The position numbers were made by a program, and so were the translations under genes. The notes under the pieces were generated by a model, which did no database searches, had not been told where the DNA came from, and saw nothing but the letters and a program-made list of their open reading frames with translations. From contig JAEVYX010000070.1 of assembly GCA_023392515.1 (NCBI GenBank), positions 1 through 38,884 on the forward strand: a stretch of DNA of 38,884 nt, in the 5' to 3' direction. Origin of the DNA: Bacillota bacterium (GTDB lineage: Bacteria; Bacillota; Clostridia; Christensenellales; Aristaeellaceae). This document shows positions 24,292-32,674 of the stretch, piece by piece; the first letter of the stretch is position 1; every line of letters starts with the position of its first letter.

Positions 24292-26673
24292 TCACAGATT
24301 CCAGCCCCAGGAGGCGATCGCCTTTACGGCCTCGGCGCGGTTGGAAACGCACAGCTTGGCATATATGTTGGATGTGTGAAACTTTACGGTTCGCAGAGAA
24401 ATACCCAGCAACAGACAGATATCGCTGTTTTTCTTCCCCTGTGCCAGCAGCCGAAGCACGTTCATCTCCGCTTCGGTCAAAGGTTCTGTCTCCCCTGACT
24501 GCCCCTTCAAATAGTCGGGGTACAGGATGGCCTGCCTGCGGGCCGCCTCCATCGCCTGACGAAAAAAAGCGGAGGGATGCGCAGGCTGATAGGATTTCAT
24601 AAGTTCCAGGGAAGCCGCTCCTTCATCCGCAATCAGGCGGACAAAACCGTACTTCTCACAAAAATCCAGCACCTTATCAAGCATATCACGCCAGGAAGAA
24701 TCCTTGATGCGATGAAGCACAATCGCGTGCAGCAACATTGTTTCCATAAGGCCATAGGGCCGGTGATACAATTCATAAAAGCTTCGCATCCGATTGATGA
24801 GCAGCATGGCTTTGGGCCAATCCTCCAGCGCGATATAGACCCGTATTTTCGTCAGGTAACGATACCGCTCAAGGATGCAATAATCAACCAGCTCATCAGG
24901 CGCTTCCCGCTCAATCCATTCCTTTGCTTCAACCAGCCCATGGCACAATAGGCATTGGCGGATTTGGAACGCACGAATATTCTTTTGCAGCCGCAATGCA
25001 TGCTTTTCCCTGGCTTTTGCGTAAAGATTATCGATCATGGCAATGGCCGTATCCAAGCTGCCCTTTGCCGCAAAAAGCTTTGCCATAATACCGGAGGCGG
25101 CAAACTGCATTTCCAAGGTTCCTTTCGCCTCCGCTTCCGAAAGCCCGGTATTCAGGCGGATCATCGCTTCCGTATCGTTACCAGGCACACCTTTTTCATA
25201 AAGGACCTCGCCGATGGCAATATCGGCAACGCCTGCACCGCTGCGGCCAAAAACCAGTTCGATAGGTGTTTTCAATATTTTATAGAGAAGATTGGCATGC
25301 GGAACCCATGCGCAAAAATCCTTGCCCCCATTCATAAGGCTGGGGCAATTCCCAGTAACGCTGATTTCCGCAAGCCGCGGGGACCTTCCGGATACCAGCC
25401 CCACTGCATCCATAATCAGTCGCACGATCTGTTTTGAACCACGGTGCGGCAAGGCAATGTAAAGATAGGCAAGCGATTCCGAAGCTGATTTATACCGGCT
25501 GTCCATTTTCGGCACGGAAGAACGAAATTTTTCCAGGGTGCTAACCCAGGCTTCGCTTTCATCCACATTGCACCGGAGGGAATGAAGCATTGCCATCGCA
25601 CACATCAGTTCCGGCGAAGCTTCAACGGTCTGCTTGGGCAGCTTTGCATAATAGCGCGACATTTCCGGAAAGCAGGCATTGATGGCACTGCGGCAGGCAT
25701 TCTCCATAAGCAGCTCTGTAATTTTTTCTTCATCGCCCGCTTTTTCATAGCATGCCAGGGCATTGGGAAGGTCGTCAATCAGTTCATAGTATAGACCTGC
25801 GCTGAAATACTGCTGGCGGATAAATTCGGGGCTGCGCATCTCCTTTTGCTTTTTCATAAGGTACCGATGAAACAGGATATGAACCGTATATGTTTCAGGG
25901 GGCTGAAAGGCAAGAAAGCTGCTGGTGCGCATGATTCTGTCCAGAAGCGCTTCCACATTGGGTTTTCCGGTAACCATTGCAGCCATTTGAACGGTAAAGG
26001 TCTGAAATGCCGCCATGCGCAGCATAAAGTGGCGGATGTCCTCTTCCCATTGCATGAGGATGGTCACATCAAAACAGTCAAACACATCCAGGTCCGCTTG
26101 GCAGCAAAGCGCTTCATCAAATATGGGTTCCTTTTTAAGCCTGGCAGCCAAAAGGCTTACGCCAAGCGGCCACCCTTTCGATTTACTCATGACCTGGGCA
26201 ACAAGGCGGGTATTCCAGGCAATGCCTCTTGACTGAAGCAGCATGATTGTTTCCTGGGTAGAAAAGCGCAGGCATGTACCATCAAACACGTACAATTGAT
26301 TTGACGCGGCAAACGGCTTCAGCCAGGGCGGCAAAGCAGAACGCCCGGCAATAAGAAGGCTGCAGGTGTTAGGCATATGTTCAATCAGCTGCATGATCTT
26401 GTTTATCACCAGCTGGTCAGAAATGCAATGTGCATCATCCAGAATCATGCGGGGAAAAGGTTTCTCGCAAAGAGCGTTCAAGCGGTCGCAAAAATTCTCC
26501 CGGCTTGCGCACAAATAAGTAAAACGCTTTGGAGAAGTCTTCATCCAGTTCGTTGCTGCGGTGGTTTTCCCCCAGCCGGTCTGCGCGCCAAGATAAAGAA
26601 CAGGATAGTCTTTGGATTCCTTATCAAAGCGCTTGTATAAATCAAGGCGTGGAACAACGGATGTAACTGACAC
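24292..26673 (-). CDS. MalT-like LuxR-family STAND transcription regulator
   Basis: A 793-residue regulator starting at a GTG (26673) with AAAGGA 12 bases upstream. Residues 25-40 hold a Walker A motif (GAQTGWGKTT), followed by a Walker-B-like MILDDAH (~95), then winged-helix and TPR-like helical repeats through the middle (~300-700), and a C-terminal LuxR helix-turn-helix (EPLTEAEMNVLRLLAQGKKN, LRTVKFHTSNIYAKLCVSNR). This is the layout of MalT: ATP-dependent oligomerisation on inducer binding, then promoter activation. The inducer is unknown. No sugar-utilisation gene is adjacent; instead it is flanked by two genes for small exported proteins of unknown function. Confidence 0.93.
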   Translation of the reverse strand: MSVTSVVPRLDLYKRFDKESKDYPVLYLGAQTGWGKTTAATNWMKTSPKRFTYLCASRENFCDRLNALCEKPFPRMILDDAHCISDQLVINKIMQLIEHMPNTCSLLIAGRSALPPWLKPFAASNQLYVFDGTCLRFSTQETIMLLQSRGIAWNTRLVAQVMSKSKGWPLGVSLLAARLKKEPIFDEALCCQADLDVFDCFDVTILMQWEEDIRHFMLRMAAFQTFTVQMAAMVTGKPNVEALLDRIMRTSSFLAFQPPETYTVHILFHRYLMKKQKEMRSPEFIRQQYFSAGLYYELIDDLPNALACYEKAGDEEKITELLMENACRSAINACFPEMSRYYAKLPKQTVEASPELMCAMAMLHSLRCNVDESEAWVSTLEKFRSSVPKMDSRYKSASESLAYLYIALPHRGSKQIVRLIMDAVGLVSGRSPRLAEISVTGNCPSLMNGGKDFCAWVPHANLLYKILKTPIELVFGRSGAGVADIAIGEVLYEKGVPGNDTEAMIRLNTGLSEAEAKGTLEMQFAASGIMAKLFAAKGSLDTAIAMIDNLYAKAREKHALRLQKNIRAFQIRQCLLCHGLVEAKEWIEREAPDELVDYCILERYRYLTKIRVYIALEDWPKAMLLINRMRSFYELYHRPYGLMETMLLHAIVLHRIKDSSWRDMLDKVLDFCEKYGFVRLIADEGAASLELMKSYQPAHPSAFFRQAMEAARRQAILYPDYLKGQSGETEPLTEAEMNVLRLLAQGKKNSDICLLLGISLRTVKFHTSNIYAKLCVSNRAEAVKAIASWGWNL

Positions 26674-26824
26674 TTTTTATATTTTCCTTTGTGCTTGCGT
26701 GTTTTCTTAATAATTCATATAAGGCTTTCTCTTTTTCCGGTTAGGTTTCCTCCCCCCGCGCAGCATTTTTCTGCAATTCACATTCAAATAAGCCATATCA
26801 TATAGAAACATGAAAACGGCATAT

Positions 26825-26854
26825 GAAAAGAACCCGGGAGAATATTTCCCGGGT
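26825..26854 (-). terminator. Intrinsic terminator of the exported-protein gene
   Basis: ACCCGGGA (26832-26839) pairs with TCCCGGGT (26847-26854). On the minus strand a TTCTTTTC tract follows. It lies 28 bases past the stop at 26882. The rest of 26674-26824 holds nothing I can identify. Confidence 0.75.
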
Positions 26855-26881
26855 CCTGCTGCGACTGGATACCAATGCATA

Positions 26882-27487
26882 TCATTGGGCTACATATATG
26901 CTGTCCAGGAATGCAATTACTTCAGATACAGCATAGAAGACCTGTGTATCCAATTGCTCATTATACCATTTCATTGAATACATATCATTACTGTTAGCAA
27001 AGGTCTTCCCCTTTTTCCAGCTTGAAAAGGTTGATTCAATTTCTCCGTTGGAAAGCGGTTCCCTTGCTTGTTCCACGACATTTATTGTAATGCTTGCGAC
27101 TTTGCTGTAAGTCCGCTTTCCAGACTCATCATGCTTTAGTGTAATGCCATAGGTAATGGTGTATTCACCTGGGACGTCGCTTGAGAATGTTGCTGTTGAA
27201 ACAAATTGGGACTTTGCTTCAAAGGGCTGAGCCGACGCCGTTGACGAAGAAACGCCTAACCAATATTCTGAAGAAAGGTACAGAAGCTGATTGACCTTCT
27301 GGGATGTATATGTGGTAACCGCGGTCAGATTCACTGTCTCGCCTACAGAGACATTCAAGCTACTTGCAGTTAAAGAGGTGGCAACCACAAACTCGGGAGC
27401 GCCCGAAACGGCAGGGGCAGCAAATGCATTCATCCAAATGCCGGATACAAGTACCAAGGCCAGAAAAATACCCATTGTTCTTTTCAT
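26882..27487 (-). CDS. Exported Ig-like protein of unknown function
   Basis: A 201-residue protein. ATG 27487 has AAAGGA 8 bases upstream and starts a signal peptide (MKRTMGIFLALVLVSGIWMN, cleaved after AFA). The in-frame ATG at 27496 is too close to the ribosome site. Residues about 30-140 alternate beta-strand-like stretches (SLNVSVGETVNLTAVTTYTS, STATFSSDVPGEYTITYGIT, VASITINVVEQ), as in bacterial Ig-like domains. The C-terminal 60 residues are more polar and aromatic. No family is recognised. The gene stands alone between terminators, and its leader contains a terminator-like hairpin (27543-27572). Confidence 0.8.
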   Translation of the reverse strand: MKRTMGIFLALVLVSGIWMNAFAAPAVSGAPEFVVATSLTASSLNVSVGETVNLTAVTTYTSQKVNQLLYLSSEYWLGVSSSTASAQPFEAKSQFVSTATFSSDVPGEYTITYGITLKHDESGKRTYSKVASITINVVEQAREPLSNGEIESTFSSWKKGKTFANSNDMYSMKWYNEQLDTQVFYAVSEVIAFLDSIYVAQ

Positions 27488-27542
27488 TCTTGTCATCCTT
27501 TCATTTCTCACGTAGATAATCTTGAAAAAGTGCGTTACTTCC

Positions 27543-27572
27543 AAAAAAACAAAAACCGGCCAATGGCCGGTT
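27543..27572 (-). terminator. Leader terminator / possible attenuator
   Basis: On the minus strand AACCGGCC and GGCCGGTT form an 8-bp stem on a 3-base loop, followed by TTTTGTTTTTTT. It lies 55-85 bases upstream of the exported-protein start at 27487 on the same strand, and 3 bases after the stop of a short ORF. It either ends a small transcript or regulates read-through. Confidence 0.65.
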
Positions 27573-27575
27573 ACG

Positions 27576-27632
27576 CTATTTGCTCACTACATGGAAAGCG
27601 TCCAAGTAATCCATATAGTTCATTGCTTCCAT
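27576..27632 (-). other. Short ORF, possible leader peptide
   Basis: An 18-codon frame (MEAMNYMDYLDAFHVVSK) ends immediately before the leader terminator. No good ribosome site precedes ATG 27632. The frame stays open upstream to 27779 and there includes a hydrophobic stretch (WVLVFICFYVIITM), so it could instead be the end of a small membrane peptide gene. Translation is unproven. Confidence 0.3.
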
Positions 27633-27672
27633 CGTTATTATAACATAAAAGCAAATAAATACCAGTACCCAT

Positions 27673-27701
27673 CTATTACATTTTTGCAACGTATTTTTCA
27701 A
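27673..27701 (-). promoter_or_regulatory. Promoter driving the leader and exported-protein gene
   Basis: On the minus strand TTGAAA (27696-27701), a 17-base spacer and TAATAG (27673-27678) fit a sigma-A promoter. Transcription would start near 27666, upstream of the short ORF and hairpin. A TATAAT at 27636-27641 is an alternative -10. Confidence 0.4.
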
Positions 27702-27745
27702 ATTTTGCACATTTACAGTCCTCATCAAGAGGAAGCCCATGCCTC

Positions 27746-27774
27746 TTTCCATATTCTGTGTCAAATGGTATAAT
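27746..27774 (+). promoter_or_regulatory. Promoter of the zinc-ribbon gene
   Basis: TTTCCA (27746-27751), 17 bases and TATAAT (27769-27774) precede the gene at 27864 by about 90 bases. Confidence 0.45.
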
Positions 27775-27863
27775 GACACTAAGTTGCTGCGCGTAAAATG
27801 AGGCTTATGCAGAGAATTCTTTGATTCTCATGCGGGCCTGCTCAATGGAAAGGAGAATCGGTT

Positions 27864-28178
27864 ATGTACTATTGTGAAAATTGCATGCTGCTGTCTCATG
27901 AGGATGCCTGTCCCGACTGCGGAAATGAGGGACTGAAAGCCCCCGCATCTGACGCTCTCTGCTTTCTTGTGGAGAAGGAGATGATTTGGAGCGGGATGCT
28001 CATGGACGTATTGGGACAAAAAAATATTCCCTATATATACAAACCCGTATTGGGAGCCGGGTTGGCGATGAAAGCCGGCCCGGCGCTGGAACGGTACCGG
28101 ATATATGTTCCGTTTTCGCACTTTGACGCGGCTCAGGAAATTGTTGAGGAACTCTTTTCAAAAGCCAGCGAAGAGTGA
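27864..28178 (+). CDS. Zinc-ribbon / DUF2007-like small protein
   Basis: A 104-residue cytoplasmic protein with AAAGGAG before the ATG. The N-terminus carries two Cys pairs (CENC and CPDC, residues 4-19), a rubredoxin-like zinc ribbon. Residues about 32-98 (FLVEKEMIWSGMLMDVLGQK, GAGLAMKAGPALERYRIYVP, FDAAQEIVEELFS) resemble DUF2007, a small ferredoxin-like domain annotated as a putative signal-transducing protein. Family fit is by eye and the function is not known. It is followed 55 bases later by an exported protein in the same direction, so cotranscription is likely. Confidence 0.75.
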   Translation: MYYCENCMLLSHEDACPDCGNEGLKAPASDALCFLVEKEMIWSGMLMDVLGQKNIPYIYKPVLGAGLAMKAGPALERYRIYVPFSHFDAAQEIVEELFSKASEE

Positions 28179-28233
28179 GCTCCTTTGGCGTTTCTGCCCT
28201 GCATTTTCATAAAAGGAAGCGAGGGATTGGGTC

Positions 28234-29589
28234 ATGACAAAAAAATCGTTTGCCGCCGTCACGCTGGTTCTGTTGCTTTTGCTATCCCCCCTTCTCCAAG
28301 CTTTTGCTGCCCCCGGGAAAGGGATTAACCGTGAAAAGATCAAGGAACAGAATCTCATCTATCCGGCAACGCTTACCATCGGCTCCATGTCCTTCCGGGG
28401 AAGGATTTCCAGGATGGATAAAGCCACAGACAGCGAGATTGAAGAGGCCATCAAAAAGGCGATGGATGAAATGGGGCTGACCGAGCTGGAGGTTGGCGAA
28501 GCCCAGGCGCTGGTGGAAAAGGTAGCTAAGGATGAGGAACTGACCAAGGAAGATGTAGACGCGGTAATGGATAACCTATTCAAGCTTGCAGGGGTGGATT
28601 CGCTTGCGGAACTGCTAAAGGTCATGTTCGGCGACAGCAGCAAATCCTTTACAGAGGCCATGGCGAATTATGCCGCAGATGAGGTAAAGGGAAAGGCACT
28701 GGATTGGATTCTGGAGCAAATAGCCGAGGGAGGCAGTGAAGTTTTTTCCGTTGCGACCAAGCTGCTCGATATGGTGGTCATCTCCATGGACCAGTACGAA
28801 AAAGATCAGCAGAAGTGGAAAAACAGGGTGGATGCCGCCAATGCAGAGCGCATGCTGAATGAGTTTTACGACAAAGTAAACGAGACGCTGGATAACATGC
28901 AGGGCATACGCTCCCGGGGCTGGTCACTTCAGATCGAAGATACCACAAACCGCAACTTCACCTTTTTTGATGTTGAAGGGAATATGGAGACATGGACCGT
29001 AAACATGCTATTAAAGAAATTCGATTCCGGCGATAATGTCAGCGCCAGCGGAACGTATACGGGCATTGTTTCCATTACCGTGGAATATGAAATGAGTGAA
29101 TATGACAGAGGATTCAAAGACTGGTGCATCAACAAATCCGGATTTTACGACACATACATTTCAGCCGTAAGTGCGGCCGGCAAATTGAAATTGGATGCCT
29201 CGGACGATTACCAAAAAACTTACATCCACCGCAACCTGACCGGCGATAATTTTTCCACGTCCCTGTCCGTTCCGGTCGCCAAAGGCCAGTCCGTCAGGAC
29301 ACAATTGGCCTTTTCGGATTTTGAGGATACAAAGGATATAGCCATTCAGCACAAGATCACCGTTTTGGCCAAATTATCCGGAAAAGTGAAAATGACTCAC
29401 GACTATGTGCTTCAGTATTCATCAGAAAACGAGGAGGCACTATCTGTCAACACCACTTCCAACGTCACTGTAACCGCTGGCGGGAAAACCATAACCAACA
29501 CCTCAACAGATAAACAAAAGGTGAAATGGGATTCTTCCATCTGGGAGCAATGGGAAAAGGAGAAGTGGCTGGAAATCACTTACCCGTAA
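28234..29589 (+). CDS. Exported protein of unknown function, 451 residues
   Basis: Residues 1-26 are a signal peptide (MTKKSFAAVTLVLLLLLSPL, cleavage after AFA). Residues about 65-220 are strongly charged and helical, with EF-like acidic helices (EEAIKKAMDEMGLTELEVGE; TKEDVDAVMDNLFKLAG) and a coiled-coil-like stretch near 190-225. From about residue 235 to the end the pattern is beta-rich (GTYTGIVSITVEYEM, VTVTAGGKTITNTST), ending WEQWEKEKWLEITYP. I recognise no family. It lies downstream of the zinc-ribbon gene and before a hairpin terminator. Aromatic- and Thr/Ser-rich beta repeats suggest an extracellular adhesive or binding role, which is only a guess. Confidence 0.8.
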   Translation: MTKKSFAAVTLVLLLLLSPLLQAFAAPGKGINREKIKEQNLIYPATLTIGSMSFRGRISRMDKATDSEIEEAIKKAMDEMGLTELEVGEAQALVEKVAKDEELTKEDVDAVMDNLFKLAGVDSLAELLKVMFGDSSKSFTEAMANYAADEVKGKALDWILEQIAEGGSEVFSVATKLLDMVVISMDQYEKDQQKWKNRVDAANAERMLNEFYDKVNETLDNMQGIRSRGWSLQIEDTTNRNFTFFDVEGNMETWTVNMLLKKFDSGDNVSASGTYTGIVSITVEYEMSEYDRGFKDWCINKSGFYDTYISAVSAAGKLKLDASDDYQKTYIHRNLTGDNFSTSLSVPVAKGQSVRTQLAFSDFEDTKDIAIQHKITVLAKLSGKVKMTHDYVLQYSSENEEALSVNTTSNVTVTAGGKTITNTSTDKQKVKWDSSIWEQWEKEKWLEITYP

Positions 29590-29657
29590 GAAAAACAGGT
29601 CGTATGATGGCGCCTTGAAAAAGATCAGCATGGTAAGCTGGCTGCTTTCTCATGGTC

Positions 29658-29700
29658 AGGAACCACCATTGCTTCATTATTGTGGACAATGGTGGTTCTT
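29658..29700 (+). terminator. Intrinsic terminator
   Basis: AACCACCATTG (29661-29671) pairs with CAATGGTGGTT (29687-29697), with three further outer pairs. A short CTTTGGTTTT tract follows. It ends the unit containing the 28234 gene. Confidence 0.65.
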
Positions 29701-29806
29701 TGGTTTTGGTATAGCAATTGTCTATTTCGCAAAAGCAAAACTGAGTCATGGCCTATTTTTACAATATACAGGTATACCTCACCCGCTCATTAACAATCAT
29801 GGCCAT

Positions 29807-31183
29807 TCAATTTTCTACCCCTTCAGCGATGCGCATTTGTATTACACAATCCAACTGAGTCATCAGCTGCTCAATTTGAAGCAACCCATCTTTATATTGT
29901 TTCAAAAATTCTGCTATTTGTGTTCGTATTTCCGGCGCATCATAAATACTGTTACCGCGTACAAAAAGGAATGGAAGGATGTTCTGTCTATATGAATTTA
30001 ATGCTGTTGGCGACACATAATATCTGAAATCCTCTTGGTGATCCAGATACCATTGAGCATTGTCAATCGTTATTTCCAAGTCTAGTTTTTCATCCGGATA
30101 TGCATCCGGCAATCTGCGCAGAGCATCGTCTTTCGTTTTCTTCCAATCCTCTACATAGCTCTCCCAGTTTGGATCCTCTATCGGCTCTGCATCAAGGCTT
30201 AGCACACAGTTTGCGTATGGATTGGGATATTTGGCAAAGTAACTGATTAATTCTTTCGCGTCATCCTGATTTGAACTATATGGATTTACCACTAGACATG
30301 CAAAGCTGATGGGTGCCATAGGAGATCCATCTTCCGTAAGGGATAAGGCTGGAAGTGCTTGACGGGACCAACGCATAAACATGCTTGAAGCGTCACATTT
30401 ATATTGTGCAAAGATGAGAGCCTCTTCATTGTTAAGTTCGTATAATTGATTTTGCGCAAAAGAACTTATTTTCACATGCTTTTTCGAAAGAGCATCCATC
30501 AATTGATGAAAAAGCGGCGTATCAAACTGGACTTTTCCATCTGTAAGCATACAGTAATCCATATACATATCTATTCCCATTTCCATATATGGCCATTCAG
30601 GGTCAATGGTTGTCAATCCAGTTACTGCCTCGTATTCAGGGAATTTTTCCTCATATATTTCATTCCAGGTATCATCCAACTTCAACAGATCAAAGAAAGA
30701 ACGGGGAATAATCTGATCATCTAAACCCACTTCATTTATTAGATCGTAATCAATGAAAAATGCATTGCCCAAAATAACATCAATAGGGTACGCACATATC
30801 TGACCATCCTTGGTAAAAGTGTCTTGTATTCTTTGTGGCATCGCAGCAATATGATTTTGAATGTGCTCCGATGTTGAAAGATCAGCAAATAATCCCTTCT
30901 TTTTTATGGCATCCAGTGTCCCATATTGCGTATTGTAGATGACATAGATATCTGCTGTTGAATCGCCTGTAATCATCAGCCTAATCATGTCATCGTATGT
31001 TGAGGCAATCGGTGTTTCCTGAACGGTAATTGTCGGATGTGCGCCCTGGAACTGCTGAATCGCATCATATTGATAAATATCCTGCCCAGCAATGGAGAGA
31101 GTCTGTTTTTCTTCTGCCAAGACATTAGGATGGAATAGAAACGCAATGATGCACACCATGCAAAACAGATATATCTTTTTCAT
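29807..31183 (-). CDS. Extracellular solute-binding protein, family 1 type
   Basis: A 458-residue exported protein. ATG 31183 is preferred over 31189 because AAAGGAG then stands 7 bases upstream. The signal peptide (MKKIYLFCMVCIIAFLF, cleaved after VLA) is not an obvious lipobox, unusual for a Gram-positive binding protein. The mature part begins with LSIAGQDIYQYDAIQQFQGA, includes MIRLMITGDSTADIYVIYNT and GQICAYPIDVILGNAFFIDY, and matches the two-lobed ABC solute-binding fold. The ligand is unknown. It lies 12 bases downstream of a second, divergent-sequence binding protein, and no permease or ATPase gene is present in the window. Confidence 0.85.
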   Translation of the reverse strand: MKKIYLFCMVCIIAFLFHPNVLAEEKQTLSIAGQDIYQYDAIQQFQGAHPTITVQETPIASTYDDMIRLMITGDSTADIYVIYNTQYGTLDAIKKKGLFADLSTSEHIQNHIAAMPQRIQDTFTKDGQICAYPIDVILGNAFFIDYDLINEVGLDDQIIPRSFFDLLKLDDTWNEIYEEKFPEYEAVTGLTTIDPEWPYMEMGIDMYMDYCMLTDGKVQFDTPLFHQLMDALSKKHVKISSFAQNQLYELNNEEALIFAQYKCDASSMFMRWSRQALPALSLTEDGSPMAPISFACLVVNPYSSNQDDAKELISYFAKYPNPYANCVLSLDAEPIEDPNWESYVEDWKKTKDDALRRLPDAYPDEKLDLEITIDNAQWYLDHQEDFRYYVSPTALNSYRQNILPFLFVRGNSIYDAPEIRTQIAEFLKQYKDGLLQIEQLMTQLDCVIQMRIAEGVEN

Positions 31184-31195
31184 GAACATGCTCCT

Positions 31196-32410
31196 TTATT
31201 GAAAATTGCTATAATAGCTTGACATGATCTCTTGAAACAATTGGCATGTCTCTTCTATGGTTTTCTTCCCCCATATGTAATCTTCAAAGGCTATGGCGCA
31301 TTTCTCCCAGCACTCATTCGTTCCATATGACATTACCGCATGCCTTGTGGCAGTCTCATAAAGAGCCCATGTTTCTGCCGGTGCCGGCAAATCGTCCCAC
31401 ACCGGTGTATGAGAAATATCTCTGCGTACAACGCCCATTTGATTATACTGGGATTGTGCTTCCAGGCTCAGCAAGTCTGCAAGGAATTCTTTCGCCTTTT
31501 CTATGTTTGACGATTCTGCGGATATTCCAACAAAAACAGCGCCCGTCGGCACAATTTGCTCCCCATCGGGTAAAGAAGGAATGGAGAAATACAGTTGACT
31601 GATATCAGCCAATACTGGAAGCTTCATCATAAAAAGAACTGTTGTTTTATCAGATACAAAGCGAAGTGCAAGTCCTGTTGTTCGCATTTCTTTCCATATC
31701 GCCATCATTTCTTGAATATCATTTGTAAAGTAATTCAGTTCGTCAATTCCATTTTTTAGTGCTATGGCATGGATCTGATGCAATATTACAGGGCCGTAGG
31801 AACTCGTATCCGAAAGAAAGGCATAGGGCGGCTCTTTTTCAATTTTACTGTTAGGAAAGAGCTTTCGTCCTACTTCCAAAAGGTCCTTCCAGTCATATTG
31901 ATCTTGAGGAAACTCAATTTGCTTGCCTGTTGCAGATTCAAATGCTACTACATCTTCCTTGTTGATGTGAAGAAAAGTCGATGCTAGTACATATGGCAGC
32001 AATAGCTGCTTATTATCGAATCTGCCCAATTGCACAGCGTATAATTTATCAAGAAAATTCTGTGTGCAGCAGAGCTGAGATAGATCAGCAAGCTTCCCGG
32101 ATCGAATGATTTTCAGCAGATCGGAACTGCTCTCATTTCCGCGATAGCCGGAATGAAAGAGGATAATATCGGCTTCCTTATAATTTGGCTCTCCGGAAAA
32201 AAAGCCTTCCTGAATGCTCCAATTATCATACTTGTCCATGAACATACGCTTTGCGCACATATACTTTTCATCATTCACCAGCCATTCCATGCCATCAATG
32301 GCAATAGAAATAGCGGATTGACTCGCTCCAACATGCTTTGGTATAAGCAACAATGGTATTGATAACACGAGAAAGAAAATGGATATTTTTGATAGCCTGT
32401 TTGTGTTCAT
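31196..32410 (-). CDS. Second extracellular solute-binding-like protein
   Basis: A 404-residue exported protein with signal peptide MNTNRLSKISIFFLVLSIPL (cleavage after VGA). AGTAGG precedes the ATG. The mature part has the same overall plan as its neighbour: ADIILFHSGYRG, LADLSQL, QLLLPYVLASTFLHINKEDV (the hinge-lobe region of family 1 binding proteins) and a late PTGAVFVGISAESSNIEKAK-EFL segment typical of the family. Identity to the neighbour is low, so they are distant homologues rather than a recent duplication. The two are clearly cotranscribed. An anchoring Cys after the signal is absent. Their role may be sensing or scavenging with a transporter located elsewhere. Confidence 0.8.
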   Translation of the reverse strand: MNTNRLSKISIFFLVLSIPLLLIPKHVGASQSAISIAIDGMEWLVNDEKYMCAKRMFMDKYDNWSIQEGFFSGEPNYKEADIILFHSGYRGNESSSDLLKIIRSGKLADLSQLCCTQNFLDKLYAVQLGRFDNKQLLLPYVLASTFLHINKEDVVAFESATGKQIEFPQDQYDWKDLLEVGRKLFPNSKIEKEPPYAFLSDTSSYGPVILHQIHAIALKNGIDELNYFTNDIQEMMAIWKEMRTTGLALRFVSDKTTVLFMMKLPVLADISQLYFSIPSLPDGEQIVPTGAVFVGISAESSNIEKAKEFLADLLSLEAQSQYNQMGVVRRDISHTPVWDDLPAPAETWALYETATRHAVMSYGTNECWEKCAIAFEDYIWGKKTIEETCQLFQEIMSSYYSNFQ

Positions 32411-32454
32411 CTGTTATGCCTACTTTCAAATTATCCTTGTGCGACAAAGAATGG

Positions 32455-32483
32455 GATTATCACTAACGATTATCTTAATTATA
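32455..32483 (-). promoter_or_regulatory. Promoter region of the binding-protein pair with GATTATC repeats
   Basis: A TATAAT (minus strand, 32478-32483) lies about 70 bases upstream of the start. Downstream of it GATTATC occurs twice at 13-base spacing (32455-32461 and 32468-32474). No clear -35 is seen. Confidence 0.35.
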
Positions 32484-32598
32484 CCATATATTCCATATTT
32501 TATCACATCGCTGCTATCTGCGCGCAAACATCCATTTTTGCGGTAACATTCATTCGCCATACAGGGTTCATGAATCACATCAACTATCAATACAGTGC

Positions 32599-32649
32599 TT
32601 GACACAGAACGCTGTTCATGCTAAAATGCAATTCGACCGACGGTCGGTC
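32599..32649 (+). promoter_or_regulatory. Promoter and TetR operator of the efflux operon
   Basis: A consensus sigma-A promoter: TTGACA (32599-32604), a 17-base spacer and TAAAAT (32622-32627). At the start site lies the palindrome GACCGAC-G-GTCGGTC (32635-32649), a perfect 7-bp-arm operator. Binding of the downstream TetR would block initiation. Confidence 0.85.
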
Positions 32650-32674
32650 TAATCCTTCTCGAGGAGGTTGAGCC

